Made by a program: the position numbers and the translations under genes
The notes under the pieces: generated by a model
What the model was told of the DNA's origin: nothing
What the model saw: the letters and a program-made list of their open reading frames with translations, nothing else
The model's database searches: none
Shown here: one piece after another, positions 34,601-45,890 of the stretch
How positions within the stretch are numbered: position 1 is the first letter of the stretch
Layout of the letters: every line of letters begins with the position of its first letter
Assembly: GCA_022749755.1 (NCBI GenBank)
Contig: CM040449.1
Location: forward strand, 2,933,157-2,997,156
Reading direction: 5' to 3'
Length of the DNA: 64,000 nucleotides
Source: Azadirachta indica
Taxonomy: Eukaryota > Streptophyta > Magnoliopsida > Sapindales > Meliaceae

Positions 34601-37380
34601 CAATATGGCTGGGAAAAAACAAAATTTGGCTTTATTTATTCCTTAACAACCTTCAATTCACGTGTTCTTCTCTACCAATTTTTAATATAGCATGCAAAAA
34701 ATCACGTGCTATATCAGTGTGGTGTAAAGGTGGAATTTTTCTTCCGTTCAGATGATTGATAAAAGTAAACTACGCTTTTTTTTTTTTTTTTTTTTTCTTT
34801 TGAATGTTTGATATCATATCACAAATATTCCTAATAATTTTTTTTGTCGTCTCATTTAATCTCTAACCAAAATTTTGTTAATCTCATTTTATCTAATTCT
34901 ATAAATTAAATAAAAAAAAAATATATTTTTCTTTTTTACTATATAAAATTCTTTGGCCTCTTCTAAAAATAATCATTCCATTGTATAAATTAGAAGATTT
35001 GAGATAATAATCTAATATGAACTGTGACGATGGTCATAAATGTGAAATGAGTGATTTTAATCAATAAAATTTAGATAAAATATGTTGTGTAATAAATTTT
35101 TATGACATTATTTCATTTTTACCGTTTATTTTGTGAGGTGAATTTAATAAAATTTAGTATTAATAATTAAAGTACAATAAAGATGAAAACATTAGAAACA
35201 TTCGTAGCATAATCCATAATGGGTTCAACGGCTCCACAAACAAATAAATTGAATCTGCAGGATGTAAGATGGTGACGGGTTACAGGAAAATAAATAAATA
35301 GCAGGAGAAGGACAAGCAAATGTGGAAGTGGAACCCAATTTAATCAATTCTTATTGAGAAAATAAGTAGGAAGTCGGGCTCCATCGCTTTATTCTCCCTA
35401 CCTTTTTTAAATTTTCCCAGTTTCCTATATTGTTAATTAATTTTCAACGAAATTGGTTTATCACTCCATACCAAACATTATTTTCGTTATGTTTTTTTTT
35501 CTCTTTTGTTAATATTTGTTTTCATATTATCTGAATATAAATCGAATTTTTAAATCTTAATTTGTGCTATTTTCTTAAATTTATCTATGAAATTAATCAA
35601 TACTATTAAAAAATGAATAATCTATTTGTAAATTTTAACTTGTGATGAATTGATTATATGAGTATAATTAAAAAAATTAAATACTAATAATCAGTTTTTT
35701 TTTTTTTTTTAATACAACTATATCTTCTAATATTACAATTAGAGGTCTGCTAGTATTAGAACTAAAATCTTGCTAAAAGTTCATATACATTCTATTGTAT
35801 CCCATCTTAAAGACTTTTGCACACATGGATGTAATTAGTATTAGAACTAAAATTTTGTTAAGAGTTTAGATACATTCTATGTAGTCCAATTCAGAGATCT
35901 TTGCACACATAAGTGGGATGTAAGCCCACCATTGTTTTGTGCCGACTCCAGAGATCTTTGCACACATGGTGACGACTAGTATTAGAACTAGAATTCTACT
36001 GAAAGTTCAAATACATTTTATTATAACCCAACCCAAAGGTCTTTGCACACATAAATGCGACCTAGTTCACAATTGTTTTGTGAGAGAATCTCCAACACAA
36101 TAGGGAGTACCCCTATATTTGGCAAGGGTTCCAACCTACGAGCTCTTAGAAACATCTTTAACTTCTTATCACTCGAATTAAGTTCAAGTGGCTAATAATC
36201 AGCTTTTTGAGTTAGAAGAAAGTAAGGATTTTTCAAACTTCATTAATTATATATGTTAATTAATGTGTAAAATTAATAAACCCATAATTAAAATCACTGG
36301 TTTTCATAAAATAATAAGGGCTGTGATCACATTAAGATTAAATGATTAATAGTCCCCGAGGCTTCCCAAAGTCTAAATTAAATTAGTTGAAGGTTTTGAT
36401 ATGACAAGAAGATTTAAAAAGTAGAATTGAAGTTAACACATACCTAATGGAATTATGGTGAGAGTGATTGGAACTGTGAGCAAAGCTTTCCTTCCATACT
36501 TATCTGATAGATTACCCACCAACGGCATCGTCACCAGCGTTCCAAGCCCAACGATCTGCGTTGATCATCCTTAATTCTTATTATTACCATCTTTTATTTT
36601 TTCTAATGTATATGTATAATTAGTTATATCGTATTTATTAAAATATAACTGCACAAACTTATTTGATCAGCTACTAATTTACTGACGGAACTAGTGTTTA
36701 TAAACCACAAACAATGCTAAGCCTTAATCATAACTGAAAATGAACACAAATAGTCTAGCTTCGAGAAAAAGGAAAGACAAGTCGGGTGGGGCTAAAAGAT
36801 AAAGGAAACCGATGATTTTACAAACACGAACAGTGGAAATTAAAGGAAAATTCAAAATGAGATAGTGGGTCCTTACAATTGCAACTTTGCCCACATAAAC
36901 CAAAAAAGAATTTGCTTTACGAAATTTCGTTGCAGACATTTCGTTTAAGCCAAGCCTACAAATCATGCAGTTAAGAACAATTATATATCATCTTGATGTT
37001 AAAATTAATATAATTAATTAATTGATAATATAATTGAAAAGTGGATTAACATTTTATGCGCCGTTAAATTCCTAAGGTAACGCCACTCCCTTCAACCGCT
37101 CATGACTATAGAGATCAGCACGCACTTTTTAACGGAAGAAAAGAAAAAGAAACGAACAGAGAAGAGAAGGAAATTAAATAGATGGAGGAAAGAATTGAAG
37201 AAGTACCGCTTGTTGAAATCCGGAGAGGTAAATTGCTAGAGAACACTCAGATTTTCCGGGACAAAGCGCCGACATAGTAACGTCGATGATGGAGGGGATC
37301 ACCATAAAGGTCGAGAAGTTGAAGAGAAAGAATGTTAAGAAGAGATGATTTACAGCTGATGATGACATGATCTTTTCCAT
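31675..37380 (-). CDS. major facilitator superfamily transporter (HIAT1/TetA-like, plant family)
   Basis: A 12-helix membrane transporter of the plant group related to animal hippocampus-abundant transcript proteins and bacterial tetracycline exporters; the substrate is unknown. Fourteen exons join in frame: 37380-37207, 36555-36444, 34608-34496, 34339-34217, 34135-33933, 33777-33702, 33553-33467, 33343-33263, 33154-33122, 32940-32887, 32808-32767, 32375-32297, 32217-32147 and 31764-31675, giving 445 residues. Helix 1 is in exon 1 (LFLTFFLFNFSTFMVIPSI). The MFS loop 2-3 signature GNLSDKYGRKALL is in exon 2. LVVMPLLAPALGEERMLSIG (exon 8) and GKAQGCISGICSFANVVSPL (exon 12) are typical of the family. 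The long hydrophilic loop in exon 5 (LPESIRDE...KRLPSIEDM) is the central cytosolic linker. The short exons 9-11 (33, 54 and 42 nt) are the least certain. Intron 2 (1.8 kb) holds a SINE-like insertion. A second first exon lies upstream at 38552-38716. Confidence 0.88.
35684..36202 (-). mobile_element. tRNA-type SINE inserted in intron 2 of the transporter
   Basis: The segment is flanked by an 11-bp direct repeat, CTAATAATCAG, at 35684-35694 and 36192-36202, as expected for a target-site duplication. Read on the minus strand it begins with a tRNA-like head: an A-box-like TAATTCGAGTGATAAG (36180-36165), then a B-box-like GGTTGGAACCC (36136-36126) about 30 nt on. It ends in a run of 16 A next to the left duplication. 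The body contains about three diverged copies of a block with AGTTCTAATACTA and ATGTGTGCAAAG. Head, tail and duplication together support a SINE in the same orientation as the host gene. Confidence 0.7.
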
Positions 37381-38551
37381 TTTGATATCTTCCCTCAGAG
37401 CAGAAGGAAAGAAAAAATTGCGGCGAAGAACGTTGTTCTATTAGTGTGTGATATATATATATATATATGACAACGTGAAAAAGGAAGCAGCTGAGAGATG
37501 GTGTGTTAGATATTTGTGATTTTAGCTTGCTCATGCTCTCGGAATTAAAGTAAGGAGATACTGACGCATGTCAATGTCAATAGTCCAAGCATTTTAAGCT
37601 GACAGCACATAATTTATAGAATGACAAGAAAATAAATTAAAGGAAATCCAATGCTTATTGAATATACTATGGCTGAGAAAAATACTGGGAAAAAGGATAG
37701 CAGTATTGCTCAAATTATGGGGATTGTGTTTGTGGTCCAATGCATTGTGCTAGAAGTTTGTGGGTTGCTTTTATAGTGTTGGTCATTACAAAATGGACGG
37801 CAATGCTAACAAGTAGCAATATTTATTTGTTTTAATTTAACCACTCTCGTGTAAGAGCAAAGATGGGGCTAGAAAAGCAACGTCAGACATACGGGGTTAA
37901 CTATGCGTGTAATTTCACGCAATGACATAATTAATGCTTTGCCTTGCTTTTAAGAAGTAAATTTCTTGATATGGATTGGTGATGTAATTGACTTTGTATT
38001 TTACAAAGGAAAACGAAGACGTATGTTTGAAAGTTAAAAATATTTTTGCAGCAGTAATTTTATTGTTTACGTTTTATAACTTTTTAAGTTAGTCAACAAT
38101 TCCACTATATGAATTCAAGATCGTGGGACCAGATCTAAACGCACAAAATGGAATTTTTACCGCGAGTAGAAAATTGGAAAGAGGTAGGTTGGGCGTTAGT
38201 AATTTGTCAATATCCCAGCAGAGAGACTTTCGAGGGAAATTCAACGGAAATTTCATTATATATAAAAAGACAGTCGTACGACTTTATGCAATTTTCGTTT
38301 GTTTTTATTTAGATTTTTGTGTTGCTTAAACTGAATAATGCAATAACCAAGAGCTCCTTGAACTTGATCAACATTAATCTAAAAAACTTGATCAATGAAG
38401 TCACAAATTATATAAATTAAAGGCCACGTACATGCAACTTCATTTTGAACATTTTGAAATGCATGGATATATGGGAGATTTGACAAAAACGCTGAACAGA
38501 ACAGAGAATTAATGTATGAAGTAAAAGATCAGATCCATGTACTGTACTTAC
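37381..38551. other. region between the two transporter first exons
   Basis: This holds the promoter of exon 1 of the main transcript, including an (AT)9 tract at 37451-37468 that may serve as its TATA region. No sequence like exon 2 of the transporter is visible here, so the upstream exon at 38552-38716 has no downstream exons of its own. The short plus frame at 38123-38329 is not supported. Confidence 0.5.
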
Positions 38552-38716
38552 AGCTTGTTGAAATCCTGTGAGGTAAATAGCCAATGAACATTCGTCTCTA
38601 CCGGGGCAAACGGCGGACATGGTGATGTCGGTGATGGCCGGAATCACCATGAACGTGGAGAAGTGGTGGAGAAAAATGGTCATGAAAAGGTGGCTCAACC
38701 CACATTTCTTCTCCAT
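38552..38716 (-). CDS. second first exon of the MFS transporter (alternative exon 1 or truncated duplicate)
   Basis: From the ATG at 38716 this encodes 55 residues closely matching exon 1 of the transporter (37380-37207). Shared blocks include HLF.T.FL..FSTFMVIP, DvTMSA.CPG, ECSLAIYL and GFQQA. The exon ends at the same codon and in the same phase (0), with a consensus donor GCT|GTAAGT, better than GCG|GTACTT of the other copy. It could therefore splice to the shared exon 2 at 36555 and make a 442-residue isoform with a different helix 1. A TATA-like ATATAAATT (38883-38875) lies about 160 bp upstream. The alternative is a relic of a tandem duplication that copied only exon 1. In-frame codons upstream of the ATG up to 38824 probably are leader. 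Confidence 0.75.
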
Positions 38717-38883
38717 TTTTCTTTCCCAACGAAAGTCAAAAGCCAAAGAGAAAGGGTTTAGGAGAGGAAGTAGAAAAGCTAACTCTCTCCGAACTTCGAG
38801 AAGCAACACGAGTGCTTTTTTCAAGCAACAATGAACGTTGATTTAAAGAATAAGAGAAATATGTATACGTTTCCAATTTATAT

Positions 38884-40686
38884 CGTTTTCACAGTTGCGG
38901 GACTGTGACTGTGCTTGTTATTTGTAAATTTTACAATTGTAAAATAAATTATACGTGCAACGCTGACAGCTTGTGTGCAGTTTAGATTATGACTGACCAA
39001 TTAAAACACTGAATAGAGTTAAAAGAGGCTAGGTGGTTGGTCACGGGGGAGTGTGATTGTCATATTAGCACTGCTTTTTGTTTTGACGGCCGAAAGTTAG
39101 AAATTAAGAAGACAAAAGCTAGAAGGTGAAGGTGAAGGTGAAGGTGAAGGTGAAGGTGAAGGTGGAGGTGGAGGTGGAGGTGAAGGTGAAGGATGCGTGG
39201 CTTGTAAGTTCATACAAAGATTAGGCCCCAAAGTCGGGCATAAGGGCCCGTTTGGACGCGTGAGCTTTTAGATTACGCTTTCACGCGTGCAAGTTTGAGT
39301 TCATGTAAGTCAATCCCAACGGGTAAATAGCAACAGATGCCATTGGTTATGACTCTCACCCAAAAGCTAGAGCAGTTATTCGGTCATAATTCATTAAAGC
39401 TGCTTGCTTTATTTTATTCAGGTTTCGTTAAAGCAGTTACTCAGTGACAATGAATCATATTAGATGATCAAAGAAAACATGTTTTCCAATTAATTGTTCT
39501 CTTTTAGCAAATAAGAATCTTTCTCCAAGCTGGGCTGCCCAACGGGGATCTGGACATGCTAAACCGCTAAATTACAAAGTCCACTCTTAATAATGTTCGT
39601 ACTGTCTGAACTCAGATTGGTCCAGACCAGAGGTTTTCATCATGGGCTTCCATTAAAAAACTCGATAGAACAATAAAGAATACCTCACATGAAGCCCATT
39701 TGGTTATTGAAATTTTCAGCCTACGAACCATTAGCAAAATGGAGGATCCCATTCCTAGGTAAAATTTTCAGCTGTTTCCAAAATAACAAATACAAACTTT
39801 CCCTAACAAATTCTTCTTACGTCAACCAAATAAGAGTATTAAAAAAAAAAAAAAAAAATAATAATCATAACAAAACAAAAAAATGGAGTAGATGGGATAA
39901 AATTTCCGGCCGTTTTGGGGATGGAACAATTAAATGAATAACGTGGCTGTTTTCTTCCATAATTAATGTACAATATTTGTTGTGTTAATTTGAAAGTCCG
40001 CTTAGCGCTTCGGAATTGGAGCCTTGTGCGGTACAATGACAGCTATGAGATGAGACTTGAGACGGGCAAGCAGCAGTTAGGGCAGGCGAGCTGTGTGTTT
40101 TGTTTTATAGTCTTTTGCCTCGATTTATATGTACATCGTTTATTTATTTATTTTATTTTATGGTACGAAATGTGTATTTGCATAGGCAGGCTTGCATTGT
40201 ATTTGTAGGTTCTGTCCCCCTCAAAGCCCTTGGTATTGTCAGCCTCAAGCTTGGAGTTTAGCTTCGGAAAACCACGACGAAGCCTAGAAAAAGCTTACTC
40301 AGTCAGTCGTCACAATTCACAAGCCTCCCTCAGCCTCTTTCTTCTTCAATTAATGTATTTTAATTCGATTGTTTTATAACTTTCTACCCTATTAATAATA
40401 TTAACATGATTGACGCCCCCAAACTACTAGGTTGAGGTCTCAATAATTTTAAAAATTGTAGGGTTCTTCAATCTCTCAATTGTAATCGTCATACTCTTGG
40501 TCACTGTCACGATTTCTTTTGTGATACTTTGATGCGTCTTTGTCATCTAGAAGAGACAATTCTTCCACGAGGCCAACTCAATAGATATCTTTGTTTTTTA
40601 AAAAAATCTACCGTGTGTTGCCACCCTCGTCGAAAAATAATGTGCTATTGCTTAAAAAAATTAGAGAAATTAACATATAGCTTTCT
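38884..40686. other. intergenic with minisatellite and a small foldback
   Basis: No gene is seen. It contains the GGTGAA minisatellite (39124-39191) and, at 39244-39290, a GGGCCCGTTTGGA segment leading into ACGCGTGA...TCACGCGT inverted arms (39256-39263 and 39281-39288), like the end of a DNA transposon. Frames at 39689-39937, 39839-40036 (minus), 39966-40208 and 40529-40720 are unsupported. Confidence 0.5.
39124..39191. repeat. (GGTGAA)n/(GGTGGA)n hexamer minisatellite
   Basis: About eleven hexamers; a block of three GGTGGA units sits inside GGTGAA units. The plus strand is G-rich with regularly spaced GG pairs (GGTGGAGGTGGAGG), so a two-tetrad quadruplex is conceivable. All units have the same phase, which would encode alternating Gly/Glu if translated, but there is no supporting frame. 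Confidence 0.88.
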
Positions 40687-41935
40687 AATATTTGAAAAAA
40701 TTAAACACTTACTTTTCTAATGTTTTAAAAAAAAATAAATATTCTCTTAAATATAGATAATTATACAATACTCCCTTTACTTTTGTTTTGCTTATTTGAC
40801 CAATTAGATAAATATCATTTATATTCTTAAATTTTATATATTAATACCTTAAACTAATTATTTTTATTATATCAATTTAATTCCTATTTTAATATTTTTT
40901 TTTTATAATATACTTTTTTAAAATATAACAATTTAGTCTTTATTTTAATATTTTTTACAATATATTAAAAATTAAATAATTTTTTAATTTATTATTTCAA
41001 TAAAAATTTAAAAAATGCTATTATTAAAAAAAATTCTAACAATGAGTTAGATTAAATCTATATACTAAAATAATTTTAATTTTTTTCTTTTACTTTTTGA
41101 GTAATAATTTAATATTTAACTATCAAAAAAAATTTTAAATAATATATTATTGTAACATTTTATTTCTATTTCAAAAATTATGTTAACTTTTATTATATTT
41201 TTTTAAAAAATTATAAAAATATAAATAAAAAATAAATACATGTTCTACACATATGTGTGCGTATGTGTGTACATTCTCTTTTTATTGTATTTTTATTAAA
41301 ATTAAAGTATATTATTTAACAATGATATAAAATATATTTAATTAATAATTTTATTAAAAAATGATATAAAATTTTCTTCTTTTTTATATGTTTTATTTAT
41401 ATTTTTTTATAATAAATATAATTTTCTTCTTTTTTATAATCTTTTAAATGAATATAGTGTATATAAAAATAAAATAATAAAAAAATATTTCAAAATTTTT
41501 TTGATAATTAAATATCAAATTATTATTAAGAAAGTAAAAGAAGAGAGTTAAAAATATTTTAGTACAAAGATCTGGTTTATCTTATTGCTAGATTTTTTAA
41601 TAATAATTTTTTTTAAATTTTTTATTAAAATAATAAATTAAAATATTATTTATTCCTTAGTATCTTATTAAAAATATTAAAATAAAAATTAAATTGTTAT
41701 AATTAAAAATATATATATTAAAAAAATTAGAATAGGAACCAAATTTTATAATTGAAATAATTATTATTAAATTTATAATTACTTAAAAGTATAAATATAT
41801 AAATGATATTTATCTAACCAGTCAACATAAGAAAACAAAAATCAAGAGAGATATCTGTATATTTGTTCAAATTTATGGGAACATTTATTTTTCTTTAAAC
41901 ATTAGGGGAATAAGTGTCTATTTCTCCAAATAAAA
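40687..41935. mobile_element. 1.25-kb foldback element with arms of roughly 500 bp
   Basis: The element is almost symmetrical about position 41311. Examples: TAGATAAATATCATTTATAT at 40805-40824 has its exact complement at 41797-41816; ATAACAATTT at 40925-40934 pairs with AAATTGTTAT ending at 41700; CACTT at 40706 pairs with AAGTG ending at 41916. All pairs sum to about 82622, so the arms are collinear from the outer ends to within about 100 bp of the centre. No transposase is present. It fits a long-terminal-inverted-repeat MITE or foldback transposon; a diverged one-arm relic is at about 3960-4270. Confidence 0.8.
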
Positions 41936-42122
41936 AATTTTCCAAAAAATTAATACATCCATTTGAGACACGTTCTTCAAATTTTCAACTCAATCTTCAA
42001 AACTTAAATGGAATGGTATAATGTTATTAATATTTCAACAAAACAATAAATGAGAATATATTTTAATTATATATTATCTATGGAAAAATTTTCTTGATAA
42101 ATACCTGCTTAAAATAAAATAG

Positions 42123-42650
42123 CAACTTATATTAAAGATTTATTTGTTATCTATAATTTAATTTTCTCATGCGTTGGAACTTATGTCTTATTATTCTATA
42201 ATATATTATCTCAAAATTTTTGACTAAAATTTTCAAACTTAGAACTTTTGTTGTCATAGTTTTCATAATTTTACTAAAAAAAAATTCAAGACCTAAAATT
42301 TACATCAACTTGTATCAACCATTTATTTATTATCTATAATTATCATATCTTGAAACCTATGTCTTATTATCCCGTAATATATTGTGTCAAAAATTTTGAC
42401 TAAATTTTCTAAATCCAAAATTTTTATTATCATAGTTTTCATGATTTCACTAAAAGAAATTTTTTAAGATCTCATCAACTTATATTAACGATTTATTTGT
42501 TATTTAAAATTATCATATCTTGAAACTTATGTCTTACTATCTCGTAATATTTTATTTTAAAAATTGTCTAAAATTTTCAAATTTAGAACTTTTATTGTGA
42601 TAATTTTTATAATCACTAAAAGATTTTTTTTAAGACCACAAATTTATGTC
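42123..42650. repeat. satellite-like triplication, 170-183 bp units
   Basis: Three units start at CAACTTATATTAA-type sequence (42123, 42306, 42476). Each runs through TTATTTGTTAT, CTTATGTCTTA, GTAATAT and TTTTCAAA...AGAACTTTTATTGT to a TTTTCATAATTTCACTAAAA-type end. The period is 183 then 170 bp, the length range of many plant centromere satellites, though three copies alone do not make it one. Confidence 0.75.
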
Positions 42651-42863
42651 AAAATTTTTTTAATTCTTTAAGATTTTTATTTTTCTTATTCAAACGTTGA
42701 TTTTCTTTTAAATATTATGTATTTAATATAATATCAATATTATATTAGAAATTTACCGGAAATAAAGAGCGACTCGAGTATAATGCTGCCTGGACATTTA
42801 CACGCAAATTGAGTGATATCTGCCCTTACAATGAGAGATATGTACCCTTACAGAGGAGGAAAA

Positions 42864-43066
42864 TCTACCCATATTCTAATATAATAAACTTCACGTTCAA
42901 AAGATAGTAAATTTCCCACATAGTAAGAGTTCCACCAAGAGTGAAAATAGTACTCCATAAAAAGTCTGCCCATACTCTAATAAAATATACCTCATATTTA
43001 GTGAATAATAGATCTCATATATAGTGAGAGTCTTACTTAAGGTGGGAACAGTACCCCTAATAAGAT
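42864..43066. repeat. 101-bp direct duplication
   Basis: TCTACCCATATTCTAATA at 42864 and TCTGCCCATACTCTAATA at 42965 open two diverged copies that continue through a GTGAGAGT/GTAAGAGT block and a GGGAACAGTACCCCTAATA/GTGAAAATAGTACTCCATA block. Sequence just upstream (GATATCTGCCCTTA...GAGAGATATGT) is similar to that at about 51478-51515. Confidence 0.65.
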
Positions 43067-43082
43067 ATAGAGGTCGAAGACA

Positions 43083-43330
43083 GGGATGGTAATTCAAGTT
43101 CACGGATCGTGTCAAACAGTTAATCGTGTCAACAGCCTTTAACCCGAACACGATCTATTTATTAATCAAATCAATGGTTTTCAGCCTAAACACGATTCAT
43201 TTATTAAACTGATGATACGATACAACTTATTAACCCATTTATTAATTGGATAATCGTGTCGGATTGACCCGTTTATTATTCAGCTAATTGTATTCACCCG
43301 TTAACCCATTTAATTTAAATGAAAAAAATT
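43083..43330. mobile_element. hAT-like terminal fragment, left end
   Basis: Begins AGGGATGGTAATTC and continues with repeated ATCGTGTC and AACCCGTTTA-type words, a pattern common to the ends of plant hAT-related elements. No transposase frame follows. It may pair with the inverted AGGGATGGCAAT end at about 45876, or be an independent fragment. Confidence 0.4.
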
Positions 43331-44189
43331 ATAATTGTAAAGAATTGAACCTAAGAACTTAGTTTAATATAATTTTAACCATTAAATTACAACTATTTTT
43401 TTTTTTAAATTGTGAATGCATTATTTATTTATATCGCATTTTAAAGTTTTTTTTTTGTATTATCATGTTAACTTTTTTTACATAGAATTATTTTAAATTG
43501 TGAATGCTAAATTATTACAAGTAATTAAAATAAAATTTTTCATCAAAAGTATGTTCAAATTAAAAAATTACTAACAATTAAAAATTAAAAAATTAAAATC
43601 ATGATGTAATGCATTTATTTTTTTTTTTTTTTTTAAAATTTTTATAATAAAATCGAAGAAGAAAATAGAAAAAATTTAAATTTCTTGTAAAAACTATTTA
43701 TGAATACGACGTTTTATAAAAACCAATTATGAATAAGATTTTTTTGTGAACTTTTATTATCTAAAAACATATTATTCAATAATTATTCTTAAAAAATAAA
43801 AATAATTACAGTCAAAATGAAAAGTAGCTCTTTATTTTTTACAAAAAGTTTAAGTAAATTTTTTCTTTTCATTTTTGGATTTAAATTTATTTTTTACTGG
43901 ATAATTTTATTATCATTATTGTTTTTAGTTTTTGGAATCATTATTCATTTAATCATCCATTTAATGTATATAGTATATAACATGGTGTATGCATAATTAT
44001 TTATTGATTAAATTAATTTAGTAGTTGAAAATATAATTTTTGAGTCTCCCATACCTATAAATATTTAATATAACCATTTTGACACAATTATTAATTTTTA
44101 TAACATGTTAAATAGTTATTAATTTTCATAATCTTATTAATGTAATAGTCATATATTAATATTATTAATTAATAAGTGTCAGCATTTAA

Positions 44190-44930
44190 ATTTGAAAGTT
44201 TTAAGAAAATAACATGCTAATGAATTAGTACGTCATTTCTATTATCATTTATCAATTCACAAAATATAGAATATTTACTAATATACTTAAATTACGATAG
44301 ATATGCAAATATTCGAATTGTGTTACAATAGACTTAATTTATAATAAGTTTTTTTATCATAAATTAATTAAGATTATGTCAAAAATTTATCAAAATGAAG
44401 AGTATTAATCTAGTTAATTTATTTTCACTTTTTTCTTAAAATAATTAGCCTCCAATTATATTGAAGAGTAACTACATTATACAAAGTAATATGTCTTAAG
44501 TATTTATTTTGATACACTTTAGTTTGAAAAGTTTAAATGATACACTTTAACTTGAAAACTAAATAAGTATTAAATAATTAAATTTGAAAAGTTTTATAAA
44601 AATTACATACCATTATTAATCATCAATGATAAAAGATAAATTGTTTTGTAATAAACTCAAATTACGATAAATGTATAAGTATCCAAATTGTACTACAATA
44701 GTTTAAATGACAATAATCTTTTAATAATATAAATTATGTATACAAAATGAATTAAGATTATATCAAAAATTTATCTAAATGGAGATTATTAATTAATGAA
44801 TTTATCTTCACTTTTTTTAAATGAACTCACATTTATAATAGAGGAACTATATGAATATTTTTTGTTTGGAGAAGTATTTATTATTAGATATTTTATTTTT
44901 TTTACATGACTATACTTTAGTTTGATTGTT
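44190..44930. repeat. diverged 370-bp tandem duplication
   Basis: ATTACGATA at 44291 and 44661 anchors two diverged copies 370 bp apart. Shared blocks include AAATTTGAAA(A)GTTTTA, ATTAAGATTATxTCAAAAATT and TTATCTTCACTTTTTT-type sequence. It is very AT-rich; no gene is inside. Confidence 0.6.
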
Positions 44931-45300
44931 ACATATATAAACTTTATTTAAATTATTGTTAAATAAAATAACATAAGAAATTTATAAATTATTTGTTATG
45001 AAATTATGGTTATCAAATATTAAGTTAAAAATATTTTAATTTTGTCATATTCACAAGTAACTATTAATTTTTAACATTAAGTTAAAAATACATACATTTA
45101 AAACTATTAAAAATAATTTAGTATTATAATACAAAAGGAGCTAAAATATTATAATATATATAAGTATATAGTACACTTATAATTTAAATAAAAAAAATAT
45201 AGTAGTTTAGTGGATAAAAAAGTTACGTTGTAACCTTAAAGACTTAGGATTAAGTCTTAATAGTCATAATAAATTAATTTCTCCCAGTTCTCCGTCTCAT

Positions 45301-45373
45301 TAATGGGATTAATAAAAATCTACAATTTATTAATGGGACTAATAAAAATCTCCAATTTATTAATGGGACAGGG
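45301..45373. repeat. 30-bp tandem repeat, 2.4 copies
   Basis: Two units (45301-45330 and 45331-45360) differ at two positions only, and a third begins at 45361 (TAATGGGAC). The low divergence suggests recent slippage or unequal exchange. Confidence 0.88.
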
Positions 45374-45699
45374 ATTGGTTTACTTCTCCCCACCCCCCAC
45401 CTCATTTTCCAATAAAGCATAATAAAAATATATTATAATTTATAAATTAAATTTTATATATGTAAATATAATTTTATATTATAAATTTCAAAATTATATA
45501 TTATAATTAAAATATAATTAGTAATAAAAAATTATGGAGTCATGAATTAATGTTATAAAAAATAGAATATACAAATAAAAAGTAAAAGATTAAAAATTAA
45601 AAAGATCTTATATTATGTTTTCAATAATATATTAATAACATTTTTATTTAAGTTAATTAAATTCTTATATTATTAAAATTAATTTATAAAAATAATATA

Positions 45700-45890
45700 A
45701 AATGGAAATTGATATTAGGATGAAAACTCATTTCTCATGCAGGATTCTCCATCCCCATCCTATTAAATTTAGTGGGAATAAAACGGAGAATGAGAGTTAA
45801 AATAGAAAACAGGGATAAGGAATGGGGCATGCCTCCTCACCCCCACCCCGCCCATTGCCATCCCTAATTACCATGCCTAGTTGAAGTCAA
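45700..45890. mobile_element. hAT-like terminal fragment, right end
   Basis: The stretch from GGATTCTCCATCCCCATCC to CCCCGCCCATTGCCATCCCT is the usual CCCC-rich end of a widespread plant DNA element. On the other strand it reads AGGGATGGCAATGGGCGGGG. It matches the first 12 bases of the fragment at 43083 in inverted orientation (AGGGATGGyAAT), but the two may belong to different elements. Confidence 0.45.

Noticed and set aside
36724..36966. Minus-strand frame in intron 1 of the transporter as an extra exon
   Set aside because: It does not resemble any part of the MFS family, and exon 1 joins directly to the exon at 36555 in phase.
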